Of a DNA stretch of 64,000 nt, positions 1 to 10,959 are shown one piece after another (the stretch's first letter is position 1; the number at the start of each line of letters is the position of its first letter). The notes beneath the pieces are model-generated. The model worked only from the letters and a program-made list of their open reading frames with translations. It had not been told where the DNA came from and searched no databases. The stretch is from Paramarasmius palmivorus. Taxonomy: Eukaryota; Basidiomycota; Agaricomycetes; Agaricales; Marasmiaceae. A program made the translations under genes and the position numbers. The stretch covers positions 205,802-269,801 of the forward strand of contig JAYKXP010000078.1 in assembly GCA_037176845.1 (NCBI GenBank), given 5' to 3'.

Positions 1-1640
1 GGCATTGAGTGTCGTGGTTTGTGTCTTGGATGCAGAAGGATTCGGGAGTGAAGGTTTTCTAGCCTCGTTAACCCGACTAAAGGGTTGGGATTCTTCTATC
101 CCGGCGCTGTCGACAGGAGATGTCAGGAAAAACGCGTCAAAAAGGACATAAAAGATAGTCACCTCTGTAGCGCAAGACCAAAATCGATACTCTGGACTCT
201 ACTATGCCGCTCTGGAGGTCAAAATACCCTCAATTCCAACATTCCAAACAGCAGCAACTCGTTCCCGATTGGGTGGAACACGGGAGGCGAGTCTGGTTGG
301 GAGGAAGGGAGTGGAAAGATAATGGGTGCACGACTGCCAAATACAGCGGAGGATTGGCAGAGGTGTTGATACTGTGGCTTTGAGGGGAAGGAAGTGGATT
401 TGGGATGGTCTAGCGGAATCTTGAGCGAAGGATAGACGAGACTTGTAGCGTTCGAACTGGATCGAGACGTCAAGTGTCTAGCAGGCGGGTTAAATTTGAA
501 CGTTGGAGAGAATAGGTTGCGGAGGCCGTCCTGGAGGATCTTGGTATCGCCTTGCAGGTGTGCTTAGAGGTAGAGAGGCCTAGGGAGGACCTAAGGTATA
601 AGGGATGGTAAGGAGTAGAATGAAGACAACGTAAGAATTGAGTCAGAACTTGCATCGAATTGTGATGAGCTTTCTGAAGAAAAATCAGGATCAAAGACAG
701 TGCAAGAAGAATGACCGAGCGTACTGTTAGAGGCCCACAAAGAGGTGGTCATATCGCGTTGAAGGAGGTGGTTGTTTTGAGGAAGGTTGTCAAGTGCCGG
801 CGGCAATTCAACGCTTCCACTTTGACCGCTACGACCAGCTCTTCCATGTATGTACCTTATTCAACGATACCACATGTACGTATTCCATGGATCCCTGGCG
901 ATAGAGCACAGTCAATTCATTTTTCAAGACAAAACACGCGTTACTATACCCCCAACCTCGGTATCTCAATTCTGGCCTGTTTCGCCGGCAAATGATATAC
1001 GAGGTGCGTTTTGACAGTTTTCGAAGATTCAACCAAACTTAAAATCTTTCTTAGCACTCATATCGTTGATATACCTTGGGATAGGACTTCGGGATACCCA
1101 ACATGCCCTTCAAATGCAATACTAGAGCGTGGATGCCGCGCCATGGCTTCAACTCCAACACTGCCCGGCACCGACTATACTCGAATCTTGGAAGTTTCAA
1201 AAGCATTCAGAAAGAGAGATGATCGTTGTGACCATAGATCGTGAATAACTAGCACCTCGGAGGGTCAAAGCCCAAAGGTATGTTGTTTTCCTTCTATCAC
1301 TCAGATTCAGTCTTACCATCTCACATCATAGTTCCAGAAGGTTCAGTGCATTCGGAGGGAGAAATCAAGGAGAAATCCCTTGAGCTCATGTCGCGCAGGG
1401 GTTTGATGGATACAACTATGGCATTGCTCAAGCACATTGGCCGCAGCATAGATCGTGGGCGAGAACATTTGTTACTTGCAGTGGTACTTGGTGCAATACA
1501 AACATACATTTGTACCATAAAGACTTCTGCGACACGTATTCATGAGATCCACTGTCGCCCTGACCTCGACGAAGTCCTATCTGAACGATAAGCAGTTCAT
1601 TGTGCCTTCAAACTGCAAAGTAGTGATAATCAGCCAATGA
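1..1640. repeat. R module copy 1 (partial)
   Basis: First, left-truncated copy of the ~4 kb R module. Three landmarks shared by all R copies occur in order: a TGTCAGGAAAAACGCGTC block at ~121, a GCCGGCGGCAA block followed by CACTTTGACC at ~798, and an intron-like GTATGTT...CATCATAG block at 1279-1331. The first 560 bases closely match 62340-62900. Short open frames on both strands (for example minus 473-219, matching minus 62808-62458) keep their similarity between copies but end at different stops, which suggests decayed exons. No intact gene and no recognisable protein family was found. Confidence 0.7.
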
Positions 1641-3200
1641 AACGCCGCAGCGAGATAGGATATAACGTACCGATGCTACGAACGTATGTCGAACACCACT
1701 CTACGGGATTCGCAACGAGCAAAAGGAACACACGGTTTGCCTCCTTTTTGCCTCCCTTTCCTTTCTCGCCACACCACCCGTATCAACAACCATAGACCGT
1801 AGTGCTGCGACTAGCAGAAGGTATGTCCAGTATCTTAGTCCCAGATTAGACCTAGTGGTACTGTCAACGACGATGTTGGTAACGAAGGCGCGTTCAAAGC
1901 CGAGGGTGAATCAGAGTGAACTAGAATGCAGGAAGGCCTAATCCAATCGCTCCATTTACACCACGAACACTCAAAAGCCTTGACGCTAACGCGCGATCCT
2001 GACTTGGAAGGTATGACTTTCGAAAAGGCAAACCGGGTGCCATGTCTCAAGGGTGTTGGATCTATTTTGGTCACAGTTACGACTCTTCAGACACAAGATA
2101 ATGGCCAATATTGCTGTGAATACCGTGGCTTCAGGTGGAGCTGAAGAAATAGGACAGGGAAGGACTCACCACGCGTGTCAAACACCAACTCTCCGCCAGC
2201 AGGATTCCAACCATGTTGTTCTTCTATGGCGACGCTTCCTCCGAAGAAGATGCGTGATTAAAGGTGAGCCGCAACGACGATGTGTACATGGTAAAGCACG
2301 CAGAAACCGGGGTGAAGTGCGATATTGATAGCTGTAGCAAACAGAAGACCAACGATCCGCCTGCTACCAACGCCGACCTCGGTGAGAGCGCTACCTGTTA
2401 CCCAAACAGCCTAAGCATCCGAGCGATTGCTTGTGCTGTAACCTGTTGGAAGATTCAGAGACGTCAACGAGGGTAACGACTCTCGTCCGAAGAATCATCA
2501 CTTGCCCTCTCTTCGTATCCCATCCGATAAAGTGAGCTGCTCCGCGCGTTATACCGAGAGACATTGACACGACGGAGCTTTTGATGGCACGGATTCCTGT
2601 CACTCTGGCTAGGAAGATGCACGAGTACTTGGTACTAAAGAACGAAGATGAGCTATCGTTACCTAGACAAGGCGAAAGTACACCGAGAACTCACAAATCT
2701 CCCGCTTTGAGTCGTTACTAGGGCAATAGCTCACTGTCTCTCTGTTCTTCGTGGTCGCCGTCCATTCACCTGGTTGTTCCGAGGGCAATGAGGCACCTTG
2801 AGCGCATGTGCAAGGCATTCCTGATCGCTGTCTAGCCGTACGAGACATCTCGGTACACCAGGTTCATCTCTACTGGTGAACCTGAGCAAAACTCTGGCCA
2901 GCATGAGCCTCAGTCTTCGGCTAGCGTAAACAGTTCTTCGAGCTGCTAAGAAAACCAGACTCAGATAATTAAAATCCTCTAGCGAGAGACAACGACATAC
3001 CAATGTCCTGAGCGTCATCATTGTTGGCAAGCAACGTCCACAATCAAGCTCCTGCTCCCTCTGACATCGAAGCGCCATGCGTAACATCCAACCTTCAGAC
3101 CCATGGACGACCAAAAGAGGCCACGCCACTCTATCCCAGGCTTCGCAAGGTGCGAGAGTACACTCGACTCTTGATTAACCACCCGGATACTCGAACGTGC
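1641..3200. other. Stretch without a recognisable gene
   Basis: Only short overlapping frames on both strands, none with a recognisable motif. The right part (~2750-3200) resembles 38270-38560: both carry a TCCAACCTTCAGACCCATGG-like stretch (3086 and 38451). It is therefore probably the degenerate left edge of the next R block. Confidence 0.4.
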
Positions 3201-6200
3201 GTGCCCGAGAATGAGGAAGGGTAATCCACAGAGAGGTACGTGGTTCCTTCTAAGACCAGCATCGATGAACCAATACCCAAGGCAACGCGAAAAGACCAGG
3301 TACAATGGCCAAAGAGCTGCTCAGGCGAGTAGTTGGGCGCGGACTGTGAATGTCAGGATCAGCTGATGCCTCAAAGCATGAAGACAGTACCCACCGAACG
3401 TGTTGTCACATCCCTAGTTCCAGACTCCCAATAACAGCGATTGTACGGTGAGTGACGATATGGGAAACGCCACGAGTACCCAGTTGTACGCCTCCCCTTA
3501 CGCGGATACCCAGATCTCCAGCCTGTTCGAGATATTGGGTATGAAGAGGAGAATGATATTATGGGTGTGTTCGCGGGGTCGACTGGAGTATGATCCGGAG
3601 GTGCTGCTGGTAATGGAAGATGGCGTGCCGAAGATGGCTTCGAATGTTGATGTGGAAGGTTTTCCATCAGACTGTTCCGTCGCCCTTGAGGAATAGGGTG
3701 ATAGAGCGGAGGAAAGGATATCGCGTGATGCTGGAACGATAGGAGCCAGAGCGTGCGTAGCCTATAGCGGAAGACGAGGTTTGGGCATTGAACGACCTGT
3801 GAGCGACCATGAACGGCCACCGAGTGTTCAAAAGAAACACCAGCAAGTCTGGCCATCGTGCATCAGATTGGCGTATCCCAAATATTGGGCCCATACAAAA
3901 GCTGCCAGCTGCCAGTTGCACCTTCCGATCCAATCTCACTGCTTCGACAACTCGAACACTCGCAGCTCGATGACACTCTCAATGCCTGTGTAACCTTGCC
4001 TACACCCACGCCGACATCGGTGAAACGACTGAACGTTACGAGGTCGACGGACGTTTAGGTGATGACTCGTGGCCTGGAGATCCAAGTTCGAAGTCAGATT
4101 TTGCGGTATGGGATGGGGAAAAGAGGTTGTGGGGGGTGTGGGGGTTGGGAACCAAATAGAGCGTTGGCAGTCACGGTGGTCATCGGAATGTAGTATCTGG
4201 ATTTGGCAGTGGAGGCGCTCGGTGTGACTGGGAGGTTAAAGTTTCCCGTTCTCGGAACTGTAGGAAGGGGAATGTCAGGAAAGTGCGGTGAAAAGGTCAG
4301 AGACAGAGACTGCTGACCTTGGTATATCTCGGGAACGCAAAATCCGACCAAAATCAATCTCCGGACCCTAATGCATCCTTCACGACCCCGATAAACCTTT
4401 CATATCCATACGTTACGCCTCAGGAACTCGCTCTCGACTTGATAGGATGTCTTTTGGCTGGGGCAAAGGGAACAGAAAGGTAGCGGGCGAACGGTAGCGT
4501 TGGCTCAGCTGCGTCATGAAAGGCTTGGAGGAGCGGAGAGGGAATTCCAGTAATGGATTTGAATCAAGACACTGTCATGCGAGGAGATGGCCACGGGCTG
4601 ACTATAGAGGTGAAAAAGGGATGTATAAGGTCATGTTGTATGCAGAGGTGCAGCTGCAGGATGTGGAACGAATTGCGATTGAAACTGGCGTCGAATGGAA
4701 GGAAATAATAGTGGCTATAGTTGAAGGTACGAATAGCAGGTCGTAGATGTCCTTGGGTAGGAAGAGCATGAGCAAATGGTGGACAATATCGAGCAAAGAT
4801 GTACATACCACGGGATCCACAAAGTCGAGTCAAGATTCGAATTTGCGGTCGATTCCAGTGAGTTCTGGAAAGATGAATCAGATCAAGGAAACGAGGAATA
4901 GAAAATGGCTGAGCGTACTGTAAAAAAAATAAACACATCGTTGAACACAAGCTGAACGAGATGACTGTTTTGAAGAAGGCCGTCAAGTGCCGCCGGCAAA
5001 TGGGGCCTTCCACTTTGACCACCACAACGATCCTCCTCAAAGAGCATCTACTATGGGTAGACCTCTTCCAATATCACCACAGGTATGTCCTTCCTGGATT
5101 GCCGATGGAATAACACGCTCAGTCTATCCCTCAAAGCTAAATCACGCGTTACTGCGTCACCAACCGTAATAGCATTATGGTCTCTTTCGCGGCTCGCTGA
5201 CCAGATCCAAGGTGCGTTTGTCAGTTTTGGAGCTCCAACCAAGGTTCAACCCATCGCTAGCCCTCCTAGCGCCGATATCCCTTCTTGTTTGACCTCGGTG
5301 GTATCCAGAGCTCCCTTCAAACTCGATACCACTTGTACCAGGCCTTGGATATCGATAGCTTCAATTCGAATACCGCCGACTATACCTGAGGCCTGAGGTC
5401 TGAAGACTGAAGCTCAGACTCTCGTCGAAGGCATCCGGAAAGGTCATCGTCGCGAGGATAGAGGTCACGACTTTGAAAACAATAGTGGATATCTTGGAGA
5501 ATCGCATACCAAAGGCATGTTCCTTCTATCATTCATAAACTTACTCTTACCGTCTCATACCAGAGCTTTAACGCATTCAGCGCGATGATGGGGAGATGTC
5601 TCTTGAGATTACAGCCCGCAAGAGTTCAGTCTCGGTCTCGGAGGATACAGATACATCATGTTATCCTAGACCGTAACTTTGACAGTATCTCCTGTTATTC
5701 GTGATGTCTAGTACAATACAAACACGATCTCGTACTACCATGCTTTCTGTAGTACAACTGATGCCCTGAACCCGGCGAAATTCTAACTGAACCTTCAAGC
5801 CGCCAAATAGAGAGCGTCAGTCAACGAAACATTGTAACGAAAGGATATGACATACCGATAACACAGCAAGCGGCATGTCCCTGGGCCTACTTCGCACCTA
5901 ACCGATCCAAACCAACCGATGAGAGCACCCAGTTTCAGAGGGAATCGAGAGGAAACTTGACCTATGTAAACCTTCGTCATGGCTTCTGGGGATACGAGGT
6001 GTTGATGCAATTGGAAGGCATCCAGCTGATACCATCAGCTTGACTGCGAGGAAGCTTCAGCGATGTATCCTGTAGACTCGGAACGGTACCGGGATCTACG
6101 TCTCCGTCAGACATGTAGAGACAGCTGGCGAGTCAGATGGGGCATCAGCAACACTCTTAAATTACTGAACAGGAAAAGTACCAACTGTACGTCCAGATTC

Positions 6201-7600
6201 CGAATTCCAACTTCAAGCTTCCGTTCTATACTTGCACACTTTCCTCGTATGCGGAACGATTCCTGGCACGAGATTCGGAACATGCCTCAAAGCTATCAAA
6301 ATCGCCGGTGATGCACGAGGTCTCGATTGGTAGTTAGAGGAACTGCGGGCTGTTCCAAGGAAAAAGGGCTACATGAGTCAACAGAGCTCGTCCTTTCACT
6401 AGAATGAAGCCGCATTCTCATGGGCAAGATGATATCGCCTTCCAAAGACAGCAGCCTCCATACACTCTACCCATGGCCAACCACAACAGGACGCCAAGCA
6501 TTCTCCTACGAGCATCGACTCGGATGTACATGAAGAATCGGCATGTAGTCTCCAAGGCAAGGTACGAATCCTTGGTTTTGTAGTTGTCACTATGAAACAC
6601 GCGGTATCAGTAAGCCGCGGGCGAAGAAAGTGCTAAAACCACTCACCAAAAGTTAAGGGTCGTCTTCTGCTCAGTCATTTGCCCATAGAATCCAACATCC
6701 AACTTGTAACGGTGAGCAGCCTTGATAACTTGAGATATCCAGACCATAATTCTACGTATACGCAATGACAATCTTGCATGGCTTGCTTGAAATATACGTG
6801 TCCTATTCGAGAAGGTTGAGGTGACGCGGTGGGAGCAGCGTCAAGTTCCGAGTCGAGTCTTCCGGACGAGGTAGGAAATCGCTATGGCTAGCGAGAATGA
6901 TATCGCCGGTTCGAGTGGATAAGGGTGCTGCACAATGCTCTAGCACCAGTCGGCTGGGAACACATCGAAGGCAAAACTATCCGATGTCTACACGTCTTGT
7001 GTACCGTTGAGAAGCGGTCACTAAAGGCAAGAAGCTATCAATGAGATGATCAAGGGTGTCACAGTAGGTAGATTCCTTACCTCAAGATTACGTGTATGAA
7101 AGACTCGACAACTGACACTCTACGAGAAAGCTCTGACATGAAGACAAGGCTGGCATCAGGTCGGATGGGCGAAAGCAACGGGTTGCGTTGGCTCGGTGTT
7201 CGTTGCTGTTGACGACAAGGCTTCCGCATCAGCAAGATGAAGGTAGGAGAAGTACAAGAACGCTCACCTTAGCTTAAAGATAGCCTTTCACCGTCGAATC
7301 CACTATTCAGACCAAAGCTGCGGTAACCTTTCTTCTAAACAGGTTCCGTTGCCACTAAATCCAACCCCAAGTCACATCCAGCTGCCGGCGTACTCTGTGG
7401 CAGACATAGCTATATCTGTTGACAACAATGAGTGTGAGGACTGTACTGCTTGGATTCAAACAATGCTTACCGGAGAACCCATGGGTTATGGACACCCCAG
7501 CGCCTCAGTCTGGATAACCAGAGCTTATCGAGCTAACAAAGCCGGTAGCGAATGTTGAACATTGAACACAATGCCGAGCTCTTCCGCTTGCGTCTGAGTC
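3200..7600. repeat. R module copy 2
   Basis: Landmarks in order: GAGGTACGTGG...ACCAGCATCGATGAAC (~3231), ACAGTACCCACCGAACGTG (~3390), a TGTCAGG block (~4272), GTGCCGCCGGCAAATGG (~4988) and the intron-like GGCATGTTCCTTCTATC block (~5515). Bases ~4980-5335 are almost identical to ~22697-23050, with about three differences by eye, while the flanks are clearly more diverged. A conserved minus-strand segment at ~5230-5460 (residues like SFPDA-DESLSFSLQ) has a longer open counterpart at 23185-22961. No intact gene is visible; the module looks like decayed multi-exon DNA of unknown origin. Confidence 0.7.
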
Positions 7601-9246
7601 TCTGGTACGACACAAAGATTATGAGCACGAGCCACTGATAAGGAGAGCGTATACGGAGAACTTACCGTACGGCGGATAGTCATACTCCACTATTTCTGGA
7701 GGTGCATGGTTCGGTATAGCTCGCAGCGGGAGTTCATCGATATGAATCATGTGTCGTTCTTGTCTCTGCTTCCAGAAGCTATCTGTCACAAGGTTCTGCA
7801 CCAACGGAAGCCGGAGCCGAGTAGTGGCCGAGAAACTGGCAGTGACCAATCTCCCAGTGAGTGTGTGATAAAAACAACCTGTAGGAGGCGGAGTATGCGT
7901 AGCTCATGATACAGGATGATGTCTGGTATCGACACCCTGAGGAACCACCGCGAAAACGAGGAGCTCCGGCCCAGAAAGAGCGTCAGCTTGTGGTGTTTCT
8001 GGATAGAGGTCACCTCGACAGCTCTCATGCGCAAGGACACCAATAACGTGCAGCAAACCTGAGAGCCCGAATTTTGGTGCTAGCAATCGCCATATCCCAA
8101 CGACAACCAGCATCCCCGCATCCTACGGCTCAGAAACCATGCCTACCCCCACGTCGACATCGATATCGGTGCAGAACGTTATGAGCTTGATGAACGGCTA
8201 GGTGGCAGCTTGACACGTTGGAACGTAGACTTGAGGTCAAAATTTTGAGGGCAGGGATGGGGAAAAGAGGTTGTGGGAGGTGTAGGGGGTGTCGTGTTTG
8301 GGAAAAGAATAGACAGTCGGCTGTCACGCTCATTGTCGGAATGTAGCATGTGGACTTGGGAATGAAGGTGTTCGTGGGCTGTTGGCAAGACTGGAAGGAT
8401 GGTTTTCTTCTTTTTCCGGCGCTGTAGATAATATAGTGTCAGAAAAACGCGTCGAAAAGGCAGAAAAAAGGGAGACTGCTGACCTAGGTGTGAAACGCAA
8501 GTTCTGACCAAACTCTACACTCTGAACCCCTCTGGCGCCCTATATCCCTCAAATCAACAACCACCGGACACCAATAGTTTGTTCATATCTGGAAAGAGTG
8601 CGGGATACAGCCTTGCTTAGGGCGAAGGAAGCGGAAAGGCAAATTTTGCGTGCGGTAGGTTGCCAAATCCAGCTGAGAGGCCGTTGGATGGGCTGTGTGC
8701 GGGAAAGGGAGTGAAGGAGAAGAAAAGACTGCAGTGGAGGAGGTTCAGTGAAATTCTGAGTAATGGACAGAGGATGTGCGGAATAGCGTTGGCCAGGTGG
8801 TTGAGCTGGCGTGAAGGATATGAAGCCAGGAGCTTGGGATTGGGGTCGGGGGGCATCTTTGGGAGGGGAATAGAGCGTCTTTGAGGGTATTGGCATTGTG
8901 TTATAGGTGCTTGGGTAAGAAGAGGCATAAGAAACGCGCAAAACATTGAGCAAAAATGGCGTACATACCAGATTCCGAAAGTAAACTTTTTCGAGTCTTG
9001 GGCAGTTCCCTATTCAACTTTGCTGGGCTACTGAGAGATATATCAGAGTCGAAACGGTGTAGACAGAGGCCATGATACGCACTGAGTAGCTGCAAGATGA
9101 TGGTTTTGAGGAAAGAGAAGTGCCGGCGGCGAACGCGCTTACACACCATCATCTGCCGGCAAGCACGCTCAACCCTCTCAATATAAACAACCACGCGTAG
9201 TACAAATTTTACTTGCCCCATGGCGACGAATAGGTGCGTTTGTAAA
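7600..9246. repeat. R module copy 3 (short form)
   Basis: Short R form with landmarks GTATCGACACCCTGAGGAAC (~7924), TGTCAGAAAAACGCGTCG (~8438) and GTGCCGGCGGCGAACG (~9121). It is a mosaic: 7910-8345 is nearly identical to 44525-44965, while 8525-8700 is nearly identical to 26375-26535. The longest frame, minus 8953-8549 (134 codons, proline-rich), matches minus 26846-26418 (142 codons) and, more weakly, minus 45591-45382. The module stops at 9246, where an inverted-repeat element begins, so the intron-like block seen at the right of other copies is missing. Confidence 0.65.
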
Positions 9247-9480
9247 ACTTCAAGCCCAGTGAAAATCAGGTCTGGAAATATTCCGAAAAATCCAGATTAA
9301 AGGGCGCTATCTGGAATTTGGAAGCGTTTTGGGGTTTCATCCGGGTTTTTCTTTAATTGGTAATAGCGCTACGTTCGTACTTACGAAAATCTGAGCTCAT
9401 ACGTCATTGAACCAACATTAGGTGACTTCGTAAACTTTTTGCTGTTCGTGCCCGCCGTGTTGTCCGCAACTCATCCCAAG

Positions 9481-9535
9481 GTCTGTCTATAGTCTGTCCG
9501 TCTCCAGTCTATCCGTCTCTAGTCTGTTCCCCTCC
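9481..9535 (+). repeat. ~15-bp tandem repeat
   Basis: About three and a half copies of a 15-bp unit like AGTCTGTCCGTCTCC, with one or two changes per copy. It sits just upstream of the degenerate spliced gene that starts near 9558. Confidence 0.7.
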
Positions 9536-9557
9536 TTCCATTGCTGACCTTACAGTT

Positions 9558-10508
9558 ATGTTGGGGTGGGACCGTGAGAATCTTGGGGTGCAAAGAAACA
9601 CGTGCGTAACCTGTCTACCAACGCACGCCTGTCATCTTGACCACCATGTTCCCCTCAGGTCCCCAACTTTGCAGCACAGTCCCAAGGATGTCCTTCTCAG
9701 ATATCTGTCGTATTCAGCGCACGAAACCCCGGAGACATTGGACAAGGTTCTCAGGATGAATCGGTGAGATTTTCCCGTAAACGAGTATCCCGAATTAACA
9801 TTTCGTGTAACAGAGATTATCTGCTGCATCCTCGCCGCAGATCTCGCGATTCTTTTGCATCGTCTCTCCATCTCTCACTCAATTCTTCTGCATCCTTCGA
9901 GTCTCCCCAGCTCTCATCCGATTAAGCACCGTCGAAGAAACCACTCTTCCAGTGACATCATTGCCGATATCACCAATGTCACTCCTCATCGCCGTCAAGT
10001 ATGTCGCATATACCTTCGCATCGTTTGAACATCTTGCTGATGCCGGTCGGTATTACCCCAGGAAGATCCTCTGTGAGTAATGTAGCTACTTTCTCTTTGA
10101 AATCTTGGCTGATCGTTCATTCCTACAGCCGTCACCTGTTTCTCCCAACCCACCAACCGAAGCCGATACTGCTCGCACCTCCTCTCCTGACATTGACAAC
10201 ACTGCCACCTTCAATCAGAAATCTAGGTGAGCCCTTGCCAAATTCAGTAACGAAAACACCACTGACTCGATTGTACACACAAGGAACACGTACCTGCAAG
10301 AATACATCGAAAGCATAACCTTGTCCCGACGGTTGTAGAGGCTAGAGCTCCGTGCAATATGGAAGGCCATAACGCCCGAAGAGGAAAAGGTACGTAGTCG
10401 GCGTTGTATCTCCGTAACGGCATTATGGTAAACTGATTGTACGAATGCCAGAAATATAACGAACTTGGCATAGAGCCGAAGCGACAAGACGCAGAGAGCT
10501 CTAATTGA
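9558..10508 (+). pseudogene. Degenerate multi-exon gene, unknown family
   Basis: Canonical introns can be placed at 9764-9813, 9999-10128 (or two introns around an 11-nt microexon at 10062-10072), 10227-10283 and 10390-10451. All have GT/AG ends and CTGAT/CTGAC-like branch points. The resulting exons encode a Ser/Arg-rich N-terminal part, a Pro/Thr-rich stretch, then a helical-looking tail containing NTYLQEYIES, RLELRAIWKA and ITPEEEK, ending at TGA 10506-10508. The tail has one in-frame stop (TAG 10336-10338). Exon 9814-9998 needs a one-base frame change near 9917-9930 to stay open, so I call it a pseudogene. The start is uncertain; ATG 9558 is the first candidate, and another intron could begin at GTGCGTAAC near 9602. 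I do not recognise the protein. It lies wholly within the 9247-10860 inverted-repeat structure. Confidence 0.5.
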
Positions 10509-10959
10509 AGTCAGGTCAGTACGATTTCGCCCCACGTTGTGAGAGCCATGCTAACTTAGTCGATTTCAGCCCGTATTTCCATATTACCCCAGATAATTCC
10601 AGATTAGTTGTACATAATGCTAGTTGTAATAAATTCGGATAGAACCAGATTAATCCAACTGCCAATCAGATATTTCCAGATATGACCGATTTCGTATGGA
10701 AAGTACATGGAAATGTTAAAATTTCCGGCTGCATCCGGTGAATTCTGAGATTTCTCGAACGGCGGCTCTATCCATTTACGGCCAGATATTTCCAGATTCC
10801 ACCAGATTCCATCCAAAAATTCCGGACCTTCCCCGACGTGATTTTCACTGGGCTTCAAGTCGTATTCCTGTCTCAAAACCTCGACCTCAAAGCAGGCAAC
10901 ATCCCCCAATCTCCGGGTCGAAACTAGGGATGTAGATCCACGTTCGCACTCTCTCAATC

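Larger units (their letters stand above)
9247..10860. mobile_element. Inverted-repeat-flanked element of ~1.6 kb
   Basis: A 26-bp inverted repeat, 24 of 26 matching, bounds this interval. The left end begins ACTTCAAGCCCAGTGAAAAT at 9247; the right end at 10860, read on the minus strand, begins ACTTGAAGCCCAGTGAAAAT. TGGAAATATCTGG-like motifs recur inside both ends (near 9273 and 10665-10800). I see no convincing target-site duplication next to the ends and no transposase. Between the ends lies a degenerate spliced gene (9558-10508). This may be a non-autonomous DNA element that captured host exons, or two unrelated insertions of one small repeat in opposite orientation. Confidence 0.5.
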
